NCBI RefSeq assembly: GCF_000001735.4
Contig: NC_003076.8
Span: forward strand, 15,937,835-16,001,834
Source: Arabidopsis thaliana
Lineage: Eukaryota > Streptophyta > Magnoliopsida > Brassicales > Brassicaceae
Length of the DNA stretch: 64,000 nt
Reading direction: 5' to 3'
Below the pieces are notes generated by a model. The model saw only the letters and a program-made list of their open reading frames with translations. It did no database searches and was not told the DNA's origin. This document shows positions 34,223-45,850 of the stretch, one piece after another (positions within the stretch are counted from its first letter, which is position 1; each line of letters opens with the position of its first letter). The translations under genes were made by a program, and so were the position numbers.

Positions 34223-36400
34223 TTTTATCCATTTTTTCACAACAGAGGAAGGAAGCCATGAGTTCATCTTTATTAATATAATGTGTTTGTTTTTCGACAA
34301 AATACGAAGGAAGGGAAATGCCGTGCGTTATTTGTCTATATGTAACTATGTAAAAGTTGCAACATGTTTAATAAATAACGTTCGTATCGCATACATATTA
34401 ATTAATGGGCTCACTTTCGAATTAATAGCTGATAAATATTTTACCTATAGGGTGATCAAATCCGGGCAATGAGTGAATCTATCTAACAGTTCTATCTACA
34501 TCACGTTAACTATTGATCATTTTATTTTTATTTATTTGAAACGATGACAAATCAAAGAGATTTCATTTGTTCTCATCTATCATCATTATTCATTACTTTT
34601 TAATCTTTATTAGTCTTAACCAAAACTATCATAAAAATTCCTTAATGCATACAAAAAAGAGAATATTACGTGATTAGACACTTTTTTGAAAGTTTATCCG
34701 TAATTAGGCACTTAAAAATCATTAGGCACTTTGAATAATTAAAATTACTTGTTCACCCTCATATCGTCGGTTTTCTATAACCAAACAAATCAAATCCATT
34801 TTCACTAAACCAATTCAGATTTACGGAGCCACGATTTTGTAGTTGCCTTTGTGATTTAATTTTTTTTTCCAGAATCGTAAAAATCCAAATCCAATAAAAA
34901 ATCCTAAATTACAATTTCTCGAAAAGGGGACTCCGGCGACGAGATATCCATCTCCTCCGTCACTGTCCACCACCACTGCTTTTCACACTACACTCTCGTT
35001 TGCTCTTTCAACCGTAAAACACCAAATCCAATTCTCTTGTCATTTCCTCCAAATCTCTGCAATTTCTTAAATCGATTTGGATTTACTTTGCTTGAAAAAC
35101 CCTTAACTCGTACTGTCCAAATTCAATTTCAATTTCAATTGAGGTTACTTCGAGAAAAGTTCAAGAATTTCGGAACAACTAAGGTAAAGTTTTGTCATGT
35201 TGACTTCAGAGATCTTGTTCGTAATTCTGTGATAATGTTTGATAACTTCTCTGCCCAGTTTGTTTGAAATTCAGTACTTGAGGTTCTCTATTGGACAGAA
35301 GATGAACATATGGACTACAACACTTGGACAATCCGTAATGGACAACCACACATTTTGGTTGCAGCGTATGTGTCGTTACAAAATTGAAAATCAATGTCCA
35401 CGACCATACATGACTGCACAGCTTGGTGTTTGATAATTCAAGGAAAAAGCCACATAAAGGTTCTATTTCTTAATCTTACATTTTGGAAGAAATCAAATCA
35501 TTGATTTAAGAAATAATATGTAAGCTTGGATGCTAGAGCTTTAGGTGATCCTGTGGCCAGATTAGGATATTGATTTAACTTTTCTTACTGCTACTCAACA
35601 TTGATTGTCTGGTATTAAGTTGTAAAAGAGTAATTTGACTTATCCATTTGTGTTGATATAATTGGTTATTATAATGTGATTAGTCAATAGAAAACCTTAG
35701 AGTACATAATATCAAACTTTTAACTTTGTTAATTTTTTTAGGCGAGTGGGTGAATACATCAGTTAGACTTGCTTTTGCACATCATGTGATCATCGTTTAA
35801 TTGTTATATGATCGGACGGTCATTATTTCTCATTAACTTCTATTTAAACTGCAAATCTTACCACGTTCATTTGATCCGAATTAACCCATTATTCTACACG
35901 TGTTTGGTACACACAATTACAAACCAAAACCAATGACCGGTTATTCTTTTTTCGTGATTCAGTTTATTTGGGGTATAATGGTCTATTTTCACTCCAAAAA
36001 CAAAGAAAAATATCTCAACCTTGGAAAATACCTGTTTTGTCTAAACTTTTTCCCAAAGTGCCTTATTACGGAACATTCCCTACAAAAAAACCATCGTCAT
36101 GTACTGGACAAAATATTCTTCAAGTTTGTTTTCATGTTGTGTTGGGCCGTTTAATTCGCATGTATCCCATATCGGACCTTATAAACTTATAAGTTATAAA
36201 CATTAAAATATAATCCATTTGTCAATCCTTTTTTCCACTTTTTTTAATTAAGATAAATCTTAAGTATTACCAAATCATTATTAAATTTTTATATTTATTA
36301 TTCTAGCTTTACCATTTACACATACTTTACCCCCATTGTATTTTCATTGCCGAAATGTTTCAAAAAAGGATGATTTAAGGGGCAATAATAATATTTAAAA
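34223..36400. other. Intergenic region, possibly with a transcribed remnant
   Basis: Around 34670-34730 the word attaggcactt recurs three times with variation, a likely repeat remnant. From 34920 to 35440 the base composition is less AT-rich (ctccggcgacgagatatcc, ctcctccgtcactg) and looks like a leader or a gene remnant. I find no convincing reading frame. The rest is AT-rich. Confidence 0.35.
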
Positions 36401-36442
36401 AAACTGTGTTTAGTGATGAAACAAAACCCGCCGTTGGAAATT

Positions 36443-36453
36443 AAACCAGCCCA
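36443..36453 (+). promoter_or_regulatory. Candidate hypoxia-response-like site upstream of PCO2
   Basis: aaaccagccca partly matches the hypoxia-responsive promoter element recalled as AAACCA(G/C)(G/C)(G/C)GC, bound by group VII ERFs. The last two bases do not fit. It lies 50 nt before the upstream ORF. PCO2 is known as a hypoxia-induced gene, which makes the site plausible. Confidence 0.3.
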
Positions 36454-36492
36454 TAGAGAGAAAAACCTCTCTTAACGAAGAAAAACAACAAC

Positions 36493-36657
36493 ATGGCCCC
36501 TGGTTTCTCTTCTCTTTCGAATCTATCTTCTTCTTTTATCCAATCCTTTCCTATTTTTATTCTCACCTTCTCCTCGTTTTTCCCGAAACTGTTCTTTTGC
36601 CCTCTTCTCTCAATTTTAATCCACCAAACAAATCGAACAGTGTTCGATAACTTTTAG
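36493..36657 (+). promoter_or_regulatory. Upstream ORF of 54 codons in the PCO2 leader
   Basis: The ATG lies in a strong context (aacaacATGG: A at -3, G at +4) and opens 54 codons, closed by TAG at 36655-36657, 51 nt before the PCO2 ATG. The peptide is rich in Phe, Ser and Leu with a hydrophobic middle (FPIFILTFSSFFPKLFFCP). If the transcript includes it, scanning ribosomes should mostly translate it first. The pyrimidine-rich, leader-like base composition supports transcription here, but the start site is not known from sequence. Confidence 0.55.
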
Positions 36658-36708
36658 ATTGCAAGTCCTGTTTTTGATTTGGTCGGGAGAAAGAAAACTA
36701 GGGTTTTG

Positions 36709-38179
36709 ATGGGAACTGATACAGTTATGTCTGGACGAGTAAGGAAAGATCTATCAAAAACGAATCCAAATGGGAATATTCCTGAGAATCGTTCTAATTC
36801 ACGTAAGAAGATCCAACGACGGAGTAAGAAAACCCTAATCTGTCCGGTTCAAAAACTATTCGATACTTGTAAGAAAGTTTTCGCTGATGGCAAATCTGGT
36901 ACCGTCCCTTCTCAAGAAAACATTGAGATGCTTCGAGCCGTTTTGGGTAATTCTTTGATCCTTTTGAAATTTTGGGTGGGTTAGTGGGTTGTTGAAACTT
37001 CGTTGATGATTCATTGTTTAATCTCTTAATCAGATGAAATCAAGCCTGAGGATGTTGGCGTAAATCCTAAGATGTCGTATTTTCGATCTACAGTGACCGG
37101 ACGATCTCCGTTAGTGACGTATCTTCACATCTATGCATGTCATAGATTCTCGGTATATATCTTAACGAATCTTGAATTGGTCTATTCTTTATGGTTTCTT
37201 CAATCTCTTATTTGGTTTTGTTTTGTTTTTGTGTGTAACAAGATTTGCATTTTCTGTTTACCTCCATCTGGTGTTATCCCTCTTCACAATCACCCGGAGA
37301 TGACTGTGTTTAGTAAGCTCTTGTTTGGTACAATGCATATCAAATCCTATGATTGGGTCCCTGATTCTCCCCGTAAGTATAGTACATCAACCAGAATTTG
37401 TATTTGTACATCACCCGGAGATGACTGTGATTAGTGTTTTGACTATGTTATTGTTTAACATGTGTTGTTGTTGTTGTTTTTGGATCAATGTAGAGCCGAG
37501 TTCAGATACTCGTTTGGCGAAAGTGAAAGTAGATTCGGACTTTACCGCACCTTGTGATACTTCTATACTGTACCCGGCTGATGGAGGGAATATGCATTGC
37601 TTCACCGCGAAAACGGCTTGCGCGGTTCTTGATGTTATTGGTCCTCCATACTCTGATCCCGCAGGACGTCATTGTACTTACTATTTCGATTATCCGTTCT
37701 CTAGTTTCTCGGGTATAGTTTTCGAAACTTTTTCTATGATTTGTGTTAGAATCTAGCTACTAGTAGTACTGTAGTAGGGTTGAACATAAACACCGAGCTG
37801 ATTTTCATAATAACCTGAATAGGGAAAAAGAGTTTGATAACAAATAAACCACACCAACCAGCTGAATGACCTTGTATATATGGAAGAAATACTTTCAAAA
37901 TATGAATCAATGTTGATATTATTTATATTTTGTTATTAGTTTGGATTTGTTTCCCAAAACCTAAAATATCGGTATCGAACTGTAGAAAACCAAATGCTCA
38001 CGCTTGCCTATTTAGTAGTTTGAGATCTTTGTGTTGTTTTTTTGGAATGTTCAGTCGATGGAGTCGTGGTTGCCGAGGAGGAGAAGGAAGGCTATGCATG
38101 GTTGAAGGAGAGGGAAGAGAAGCCAGAGGATTTAACGGTTACTGCATTGATGTATAGTGGACCAACCATCAAAGAATGA
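36709..38179 (+). CDS. PCO2: Plant cysteine oxidase 2 (PCO2)
   Basis: Exons 36709-36946, 37034-37152, 37243-37372, 37494-37712 and 38055-38179 give 831 nt, 276 aa. The protein belongs to the cysteamine dioxygenase/PCO cupin family. The Fe(II) ligands are two histidines in PSGVIPLHNHPEMTVFSKLL and one in GNMHCFTAKTACAVLDVIGP. PPYSDPAGRHCTYYFDYP is also conserved in the family. PCOs use O2 to oxidise the N-terminal Cys of group VII ERF factors and other Met-Cys proteins, feeding them to the N-degron pathway, so they act as oxygen sensors. The N-terminal extension is basic (SRKKIQRRSKKTL), fitting nuclear or cytosolic location. An upstream ORF and a possible hypoxia element lie upstream. No missing residues were noted. 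Confidence 0.95.
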
Positions 38180-38452
38180 ATGTGGAAGCATAGCAGAAAA
38201 AAAAAACCCTTTCTTTTTCTTTGTTCTGTTAGAGTATTTTCTTGATTTCTGGTTGCATATAAAAAGAGGTTTTTGGAAGTACATAGAAGAACAAATCTAG
38301 TATTTATTATTTTATTTAGATAACAGAGAACAACAAGTACACCTTTGTCGGAATGCTGTAGTCTGTGTTTTGGTCAAAGATCCTTACAAGTTTTGTCTTA
38401 TTATAGCGTTTTTTATTATATATAAAACCATAAGCTGAAATAGTTGTCAAAA

Positions 38453-38525
38453 GGGGATGTAGCTCAGATGGTAGAGCGCTCGCTTAGCATGCGAGAGGTA
38501 CGGGGATCGATACCCCGCATCTCCA
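38453..38525 (+). tRNA. tRNA-Ala (anticodon AGC)
   Basis: A 73-nt cloverleaf. The acceptor stem GGGGATG pairs with CATCTCC (one G-T wobble) and the discriminator is A. The D arm is GCTC...GAGC. The anticodon stem CTCGC/GCGAG holds loop TTAGCAT, with AGC at its centre. The T arm is CGGGG/CCCCG with loop ATCGATA. No intron. The B box-like atcgata is within the T loop, and an upstream caa-rich stretch (gttgtcaaaa) suits plant Pol III starts. The downstream tttattttt provides a T-run terminator. Confidence 0.97.
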
Positions 38526-38884
38526 TTTATTTTTCCACTTAAGTATTTTAAATTTCAAAAAGACCACTAAGATTTTACACTCTTCATAAAAGAATCCCAT
38601 CAGTTTGAATATTAGCACAAAACCCCCTCACCAACACAGAAAAGGCTTCCATGCCAAAATTCATTTTTTTTTTTTTAACACAGTTAATCAGCAATTTTTG
38701 GGTTAATGACATCATTATTATGAGAAAACTGAAATTTCTTCTCAACGTTTTAAATCGTGAGAACCTCAAAACTTGTGGCTGGACAATTTTAAAAACAGTA
38801 AATTCCAGCAAAGAAACAAAAAGAATTATAATCCCCAAAACTTTCATTTCATAAACTACATGTCTTGTCTTCTCTTGAGGACTA
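38526..38884. other. 3' region between tRNA-Ala and the EF4/GUF1 gene
   Basis: AT-rich with a Pol III type T-run just after the tRNA and the 3' untranslated region of the minus-strand GTPase gene. No other feature. Confidence 0.4.
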
Positions 38885-41091
38885 CTAAGAGACTTTGAGT
38901 ATTTGTTGAAAAGCTTCATGTGGAATATCAACAGAACCAACTCGTTTCATTCTTTTCTTCCCTTCTTTCTGTTTCTCTAGAAGCTTCTTCTTCCGAGTTA
39001 TATCTCCTCCATAACATTTTGCAAGAACATTCTTTCTCATCGCCGAGATTGTGTCTCTTGCAATGATCTTTGAACCAATAGCAGCTTGTATCATTACTTC
39101 AAACATTTGCCTCTCTATATAGTTCTTAAGCTTCTCAACCAGTTCTTTACCCACACGGTATGCTTTCTGCTTGTGAACTATAGTGGCTAACGCATCAACT
39201 GCTTGCCCGTTCAAGAGTATATCGAGCTTCACCAGATCAGATGCTTGGTACTCCGCATCCTCGTAGTCAAAAGAAGCATAACCTGATGTTATGCTTTTCA
39301 ACTCATCGTAGAAATCCACTACTATTTCCCTCAATGGTAACTGGTACTTTAAGAAAACTCGTTGTGCATCTATAAATGTGTATTCTAGTTGCTGACCTCT
39401 TCGATCAGAGCAGAGGTTGATAACAGCTCCAACGTACTCACTTGGAAGGATGATCGTGGCGATTACCGTTGGCTCCCAAGAAGCTGTGACTCGGTATTTG
39501 GGGTTTGATGGTAAGGCAGCTGGATTTTGCACTTGTAGCTTGCTTCCATCTGAGTATTCGAATGTGTAAGGAACAGTAGGGATTGTGGAGATTACTTGTG
39601 TACCGTATTCTTGTTCAAGCCGCTGATGAAATACATCCATGTGAAGCAAACCGAGGAAACCACATCTGAATCCCATTCCAAGAGCTGTACTTGTTTCCTT
39701 TGCCACTGATACACTTGCATCGTTGCATGTCAGTTTCTCCATGGCATGACCAAGTGCTTCGAAATCAGATCCATCAGCAGGATAAACGCCTGAAAACACC
39801 ATATGCCTCACCGGCTTGAAACCTAGGTTCCACAAGTTAAACTCAAGTCAGCGAGCTTTAAGAAGCTTACTGGAGTTGCACAAGACACAAAAAATAAATA
39901 CCTGGAAGAGGCTCAACAGTGGTTTTCGTTCTATAGATAGTGTCTCCAATACGTGCTTCTTTCGTGGTTCGCATACCGGTTACTATATAACCAACTTGTC
40001 CAGTAAGAAGCATTCCTGTAGAAGTAAGCTCAGGATGCATAATCCCGACATCTAACACTTCATAAGACTGACCCGACGCAGCAAACGAAACCTTATCTCC
40101 TTTACTCAACATTCCATCAACAACAGAAACATAGCAAATGACACCTTTGTACTCATTAAAAAAAGAATCAAACAAAAGCATCCGTAGAGGCGATTCACTA
40201 ATCCCAGGAGGAGGAGGTATCCGTTCTATAACCGCAGGAAGAACATGCTCAAGACCCAAACCGGTTTTAGCAGACACAAGAAGCACATCTTCTGTATCAA
40301 GATCAAACATCGATTTCAACTGAGCTTTAACACGCTCAGGATCAGCAGTTGGTTGATCAATCTTGTTAATCACAGGTACAATAGTAAGGTTAGCTTCAAA
40401 AGCTAAGTAGAAATTAGCCACTGTTTGTGCTTGAACACCTTGAGCCGCATCAACAACTAAAAGAGCTCCTTGACAAGCTGATAAAGATCTAGAAACCTCA
40501 TAACTAAAGTCAACATGACCCGGTGTATCAATCAAGTTCAGAAGATAACCACTCGCTTCTTGATCTTCTACTTTGTTCTCATAGAACATGGTCGCCGTCT
40601 GAGCTTTCACAGTGATTCCTCTCTCCCTCTCTACCTAAAAATCAAAACTTTATTGAGATATCACTAACCCTCATTTTCCTCTCTACTCAATTCAAACATA
40701 TAACCTCAAAACTATAATCATTCTCAAACATTGACAATGAAAGACATCAACTTTGAGGTAAAGACAGTACCTGCAATTTGTCGAGATACTGAGGCTGACC
40801 ATGACCTTTCTTGATTGTGCCAGTAAGTTCCATAAGACGATCAGCCAAAGTAGATTTCCCATGATCAATATGAGCAATGATGGAGAAATTTCGAATCTTT
40901 TCTGAAGGAAACTTGGTCAAATCAATGGTGGGTTCTTTGGAGCTTTGTCTAGAATCAGAGCTGAAACCGTAAGCTTGGTACAATCCGATACATGTCGGAT
41001 TTTGTCGATTGGAGTTGAGTGAATTGAACAAGATTGATAATGCTTGTCTCGATGATTTTAGGGTTTTAGATGCTCTGTACATTGAACCCAT
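38885..41091 (-). CDS. Organellar elongation factor 4 (LepA/GUF1), probably mitochondrial
   Basis: Exons 41091-40771, 40634-39902 and 39822-38885 give 1992 nt, 663 aa. The N terminus is Ser/Arg-rich without early acidic residues ([20 protein letters not shown]), like a mitochondrial presequence. The GTPase domain starts with [20 protein letters not shown] and has [14 protein letters not shown] (switch I), [14 protein letters not shown] (G3) and VINKID (G4). The EF-G-like domains follow, and the LepA-specific C-terminal domain ends [20 protein letters not shown]. LepA/EF4 acts on stalled or mistranslocated organellar ribosomes. Two related plant genes are known; the chloroplast one is elsewhere, so this copy (At5g39900) is likely the mitochondrial GUF1. 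All G motifs are intact. Confidence 0.94.
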
Positions 41092-41577
41092 TTGGTTTTT
41101 TTTTGCGTAATAGTGAGATTGGAGCTCAACAACACGAAGAAGTTAAAATTCATCTCTGCGGTAATACGACACCGTATCAGTTGGATTTCAATAACCAATG
41201 TTATTGTTGAGTGGTTTAACCAAACCGGATTTATTTGCTGATAAATTCATTATCTTCATAACTATTTTAGCAACAAAAATTTTAGTGGTTAAATTGTTGC
41301 TCAATTTAGTTATCGATTGAGTTTGTGGTCATGTGCTCACAATATCAATGTTAATGTTGAGTAATTTAATCGAACCGGATTTTCTTTTTTTTTTGATGAT
41401 AAGTTAGTTTATTAATTTTTTTAGTTATACAAATTGAATTTTTTTCACCAAAACACAAATTTTAATTTACTATTTTAGTTCTCAAAATAAATCAAAAGGA
41501 GAAAACACAAGCATTATAGTATAGTTCTAATCAAAACAAGAAAAGAATAAATAAACTAACAAATTGTTTTAGACAAA
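41092..41577. promoter_or_regulatory. Upstream region of the EF4/GUF1 gene
   Basis: Contains a short repeated word (ccaatgttattgttgagtggtttaaccaa-type near 41195 and aatgttaatgttgagtaatttaatcgaac-type near 41349), an imperfect duplication about 154 bp apart. A gtaatacgacaccgtatc palindrome-like word lies near 41160. No gene. Confidence 0.4.
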
Positions 41578-43837
41578 TCAATGTCTTTTGGATTCCAAGC
41601 AAGCTAGTTTTGGCTTCATTACACCATTAGATTCACCTTTAACATTGATGCATTCAGCAGAAGGATGATCATCGTGGCGAGACAATGATTTATGATATTT
41701 CTTTTCTTCCTCTTCGTTTTCGTCGTGAATGTTAATATCGTTCATGAATATATCTCTACATGGGACTGATTTGCTGCATAGGAGTTGCACAAAGGGTTTC
41801 TTGATTGATGTTCCATGTATGTGGTTGAACATTACATTCTTGATCTCCACAGCTTTCGTCTGTACATATATATGAATTAAACATCAATTTATTATACATA
41901 ACTCACGAAATAATGTGGATTAATTTTATGAAATAGTTTCGAAAAATGACAACCAACCTAATACTTTTGGTAAAGTACTATTTTAAAACACTTGAGTAGA
42001 TAGATATTAAGGACTAGGTACTCATAAATCATTAGAAGGAGAAGAAAAATTTACGTACATGGTTTTTGCATTGTGAATGAGGGCAATAAAATTGGTCGAT
42101 GATGATAGGTCGGGTTGCTCCATGTAGTTTTATACGTTCAAATAAAACATTTCGCACATGCCCTCTTCCTCCCTAAATAATACAAACATATGGAAAATGA
42201 TATTGTCATTACTTTAACAACAATATATAAATTAGGGAGTACAAAAACAAACAAATCAGTTTTACCTGCCATGTCTTGATTCTAACCCCATTAGTTGTTT
42301 CTCTAAAAGTACAATCTCGAACAACAACATTTTCGACCGTTTCCTTGGTTCCATATCGACCTAAGCTTCCGATACTTGTTTAGGAAAAATAACGTGATCA
42401 CATCACTTATACTAATTTGACCATAGTTAAAGTTGAAATAGGTAACCAGACCAATGGAAGAGAAGTACCTTATTCCATGCCCTGGACCACATGAGATCCG
42501 TGATATATTAATGTATTTCGAACCATCACCAATAGATATACAATCATCACCTAAAATTATCAACAGTTAACTCTAACCCAACTAGGAGAGACAAACATCT
42601 TATTCGATCTTGTTGTAAAAAAAAACAGTATAAAGATCAATGATGAATCACCTGTACGAATGTTACTATCGTATACGATAACATTCTGAGAACGTTGAAT
42701 GTGAATGCCATCAGTGTTAGGGCTATCACCATCAGCGGTTATGGTGAGTTGCTTAACAATAACCCATTTCGAATCTTCCAACGACATTTGAAAATTTGGA
42801 CTGTCCTTCACCATAATGTTGCTTATATGCACATTACTCGAATGTGATATAACCACACCCTAAAAAAAATTTGTGCAACGACTTATATAACCTTAAATAT
42901 GAGAGATGATTGACTTAATTGTTCAGTGATTTTTTACATACCCTTGGTCTCTTGAGACATGCCTATAAAGAAAAAAAAAGTTAAATGGGTTTAGATGAAT
43001 AGAAAATAAAATAAATGGTGCTACTGATCAACATTGGAAAAAATATAAAAAAGGGTAAGGGCATACTTTTTGATATTGGGTGCAATCTAGAGACCACCAC
43101 TTTGTTCCTTGACCATCAAGCCATGACCATCGATATAAAGTCCATTTATATGTGCGAATTCGATCCACTGATGACAATCATCTTTGTTGCATTTCCATTC
43201 ATATGGAGATTCGGGAGCAATTAAGTTTCCACTGATCTACAAACAAAAATATGAAATGTATTAGTATTGCATATATTTTCAAAAATCTTGTATAGTAAAA
43301 AAAATAGATTTTCAAAATAATAAAAACCAAAATCCCCTTTAAAAACTTGTAAATATTATCAAGACCTTAATCTTGTTAGTAAATAAAATAAATATTGAAT
43401 ATTTATATATATATATATATATATATGATTATGCATACCGATAAAATGATTTTCTTGGATTTACAAGGGCCATGAAACTCAATAGGTTGCAGAAGAAATG
43501 TGTTTCCTTCAGGAATTTCCATAATTGATTCAGATCCAATGTAATTGCATGTGTCTTCCCATGCATCTTTGAAAGCCTGAAACCGTGATTAAGAAAGAAA
43601 TATGAATTAATAATTTCTATAAATACTTTGAATTATCAATACATGTAACTAGAATATATAACCAAAATGAAAACAAACCTTTGAATCGTCAGAAAATCCA
43701 TCTCCAATTGCTCCATAATTAAGAACATTGAAAATGTTGTTATCATTATAGAGAGAAAAATGAGACTGAACTGACTGAAAAGTGTGGAAGACAGTTAAAG
43801 AAAGAAGAAAATTTAAGAACATTACGAAATTTGCCAT
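41578..43837 (-). pseudogene. Exopolygalacturonase-like gene (GH28), frame-broken
   Basis: Nine exon-like blocks follow plant GH28 layout: 43837-43679, 43576-43439, 43236-43067, 42962-42942 (only 21 nt), 42859-42652, 42550-42469, 42374-42266, 42172-42059 and 41859-41578. A signal peptide leads (MANFVMFLNFLLSLTVFHTF). GH28 motifs are intact: [36 protein letters not shown] and GVRIKTWQ (NTD, DD, GHG, RIK). Exon lengths sum to 1283 nt, one short of whole codons. In exon 3 the reading GLYIDGHGL breaks just before DGQGTKWWSLDCTQ, where kin read IDGQG in one frame. One base seems missing near 43110. The product would be cut off early, so this is most likely a recent pseudogene in this accession, or needs an altered splice. 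GH28 enzymes trim pectin and many are pollen-expressed. Confidence 0.8.
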
Positions 43838-44079
43838 TTTCTTCTACTCAATGAACAAAGTTGCACACTGAACCTATTTAAACAGAAATCTCAATTATAT
43901 CTTGCTAACAATATCTAATATATGATTCTTTGTTAAATTGAAAGATTTTATTTTATTTGACGGTTGAAAATTTAGATTCTTTGAGATTATGTATAAAGCT
44001 AAAACCTAACAAGATATATATTAGTTTAACAAAAAACAAAAATTAGTTGCCGAGGAATTTTTCTTTTTTCAAATTCTTA

Positions 44080-44533
44080 TAGATTTTATACCTACACTGT
44101 ATGACTGTATGTAACGGATTGGATATTTTTTAAAAACAAAATCAAGTACATGTACTTATTATAAAGAGAAAACAAAACAACCAAATTTTTCGTTAAATCT
44201 TCAATTCAACAAACAGAGAGTATATAGGAGAATAAACTGGAGCATCTTCAAAGAAGTTGAAAAGATATATATAGTAGGGTTTACAACTTAAAAACTAATA
44301 ATAAAAAACTCCTCGTTCTGTCTTTAGTTTCTTGCTTCTCAAGTTACATGCCATGTCAAAGCCCCTAGAATAAATATTTTGCTAGGCAATTCCGCAGCTG
44401 ATGGAGAGACATATGTAAATCTCTCTTCACCAATATCAACATTTTTGATACACACAATTCCAGCAACAATGCTGCAAAAAAAACAAATATATATTGCCGT
44501 AAATTTAACGATCTCTTCATCCGTAACTTAATC
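44080..44533 (-). repeat. Duplicated 3' end of the CLP1-like gene (copy of 47165-47620)
   Basis: This stretch is nearly identical to 47165-47620. The duplicated part covers the last exon of the CLP1-like gene, its acceptor site, the intron tail and about 260 bp of downstream sequence. The exon copy at 44471-44339 keeps the same 133-nt length, the TTTTGCAG acceptor and an open frame to the same TGA, with a few replacements. The rest of the CLP1 gene is absent. It lies about 3.1 kb from the source in the same orientation, so it is a tandem-type segmental duplication with the intervening part replaced or lost. Confidence 0.9.
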
Positions 44534-44970
44534 GTTTTCAACAAATATATATGGCAATAATCCTTTTCTTAGCGTATCAGGAGGACGAGAGAAGAGTATC
44601 ATCAGCAAAACAGAGAGTTTACTGATCACTTTCTATATTGTTTACTGTTGCCCATTTATTTGCTAGCATACTCCATTTTATACCTTTTTATTTCCCAATT
44701 GACTGATTGGGTTCTTTAAAACTTAATCAAATTGTGTGTTTGGTTTCGATGGTCATCACAAAGAACATGACTTAAACTCAAATACTACAAAATTATTACT
44801 ATACAAGTATAAGAATTCTATATAAAAACGGTCTATTTTTGCACGAGAAGTATGACATCATACCAAATGTAAGAGAGAGTATTAAAGGAGTCAAAACCAA
44901 TTAAAGAGGTTATTACCGATAGCCTTACCATGTTTCCATTGTAAGTTACCGAGACAAAAAGAAACCTCAC
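44534..44970. other. Region between the ankyrin fragment and the duplicated CLP1 exon
   Basis: AT-rich. No ankyrin or CLP1 coding sequence recognised. It would be an intron if the two exon groups are spliced together. Confidence 0.35.
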
Positions 44971-45249
44971 CGTAACACAGCCGGCGTGACCGCCTAGAAC
45001 AGCAAGGTGAATTGCTGAGTGACCTTCCGTAGTCAATATGGCATTCACATTCTCATTAAACTCCGCTGACACAAAACGAAAGAAAAAATAATTAAGAAAA
45101 GTGAAGATGTAATTGTTGTTAATCAAAGAACTAAAATAAAGCTTTGAGATCTATTTACCCATCATTTGGGTTAAGCCTTCGGTATTTCCGTTCTGAATTA
45201 AAGTAGCAATTTGCATGAGGTTTTCGGGAAGATGGAGTAGTGTCACCAT
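44971..45249 (-). pseudogene. Ankyrin-repeat gene fragment, two exons
   Basis: The ATG at 45249 opens MVTLLHLPENLMQIATLIQN and exon 1 ends at 45159 with a GGTAAAT donor. Exon 2 (45065-44971) has an ankyrin repeat core (TTEGHSAIHLAVLGGHAGCV) and ends at a GTGAGG donor. The two exons keep frame (62 codons). No further ankyrin exons follow before the duplicated CLP1 exon at 44471. It is either a 3'-truncated ankyrin gene or a small chimeric gene. Reading through the last donor gives a stop at about 44833. Confidence 0.55.
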
Positions 45250-45485
45250 TTTTTCTTTCTCTCTTGTTTTATCTATATTCTTAGATCTCTCATGGTTGGT
45301 TTGATCTCTACTAGCGAAGGGGTTTATTTATTTATAATGGTGTGAAATCGGTGGGTGGATGCTAACTTGCACGGTTTTATCTATCTTCACTCATGCAACT
45401 TCGCTTTATCAAAGTCTAATTAGTATTTTGATCGATGAACTCTATTAGGTTAGAACTTAAAACTAGAAGAATATTTTTCAGGTTA

Positions 45486-45850
45486 TATTTTTGGCAACTT
45501 TCATTTAGACTAATTTGCGAAGAAATGAAAAATACTCTTGGTAACTTTAACGTGCTATTGGTCAGTTACACGTTTTGTTTTATATTTGATGACGAAGTTT
45601 CTTTTGTTTACCAATTTACTACTAGTTACAAAGCATGAACGGTCCAGCTAATAGGAATCTTTGAAAAAATAATTGACTTAAACTGACTCAGCTAATAGGA
45701 TGACTTAAGAAAGTAAGTTTGCATATTACTATACGACCAATTAAAGATATTTTTGGGAACTTAATTTGCGAAGAAATTAAAAATACTCTTGGTAACTTTA
45801 ACGTGATATTGGTCCGTGACAAGTTTTGTTTCGTGTTGATGACTAGGCTT
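45486..45850. repeat. Imperfect direct repeat with ctaatttgcgaagaaat core
   Basis: aatttgcgaagaaatgaaaaatactcttgg near 45510 and aatttgcgaagaaattaaaaatactcttgg near 45765 begin two ~110-bp related blocks, about 255 bp apart, both continuing with taactttaacgtg. A further partial copy (catattactagacgaccaat) at about 46640 matches the block lead-in at 45722. Confidence 0.75.

Noticed and set aside
34930-35440. Possible gene at a less AT-rich stretch
   Set aside because: No convincing frame or splice chain; could be a leader or remnant, so listed only as intergenic content.
38441-38525. Second tRNA or tRNA pseudogene near tRNA-Ala
   Set aside because: Only one cloverleaf fits; flanks show no second D or T arm.
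43015-43224. Plus-strand 69-codon frame
   Set aside because: Shadow of exon 3 of the exopolygalacturonase-like gene on the other strand.
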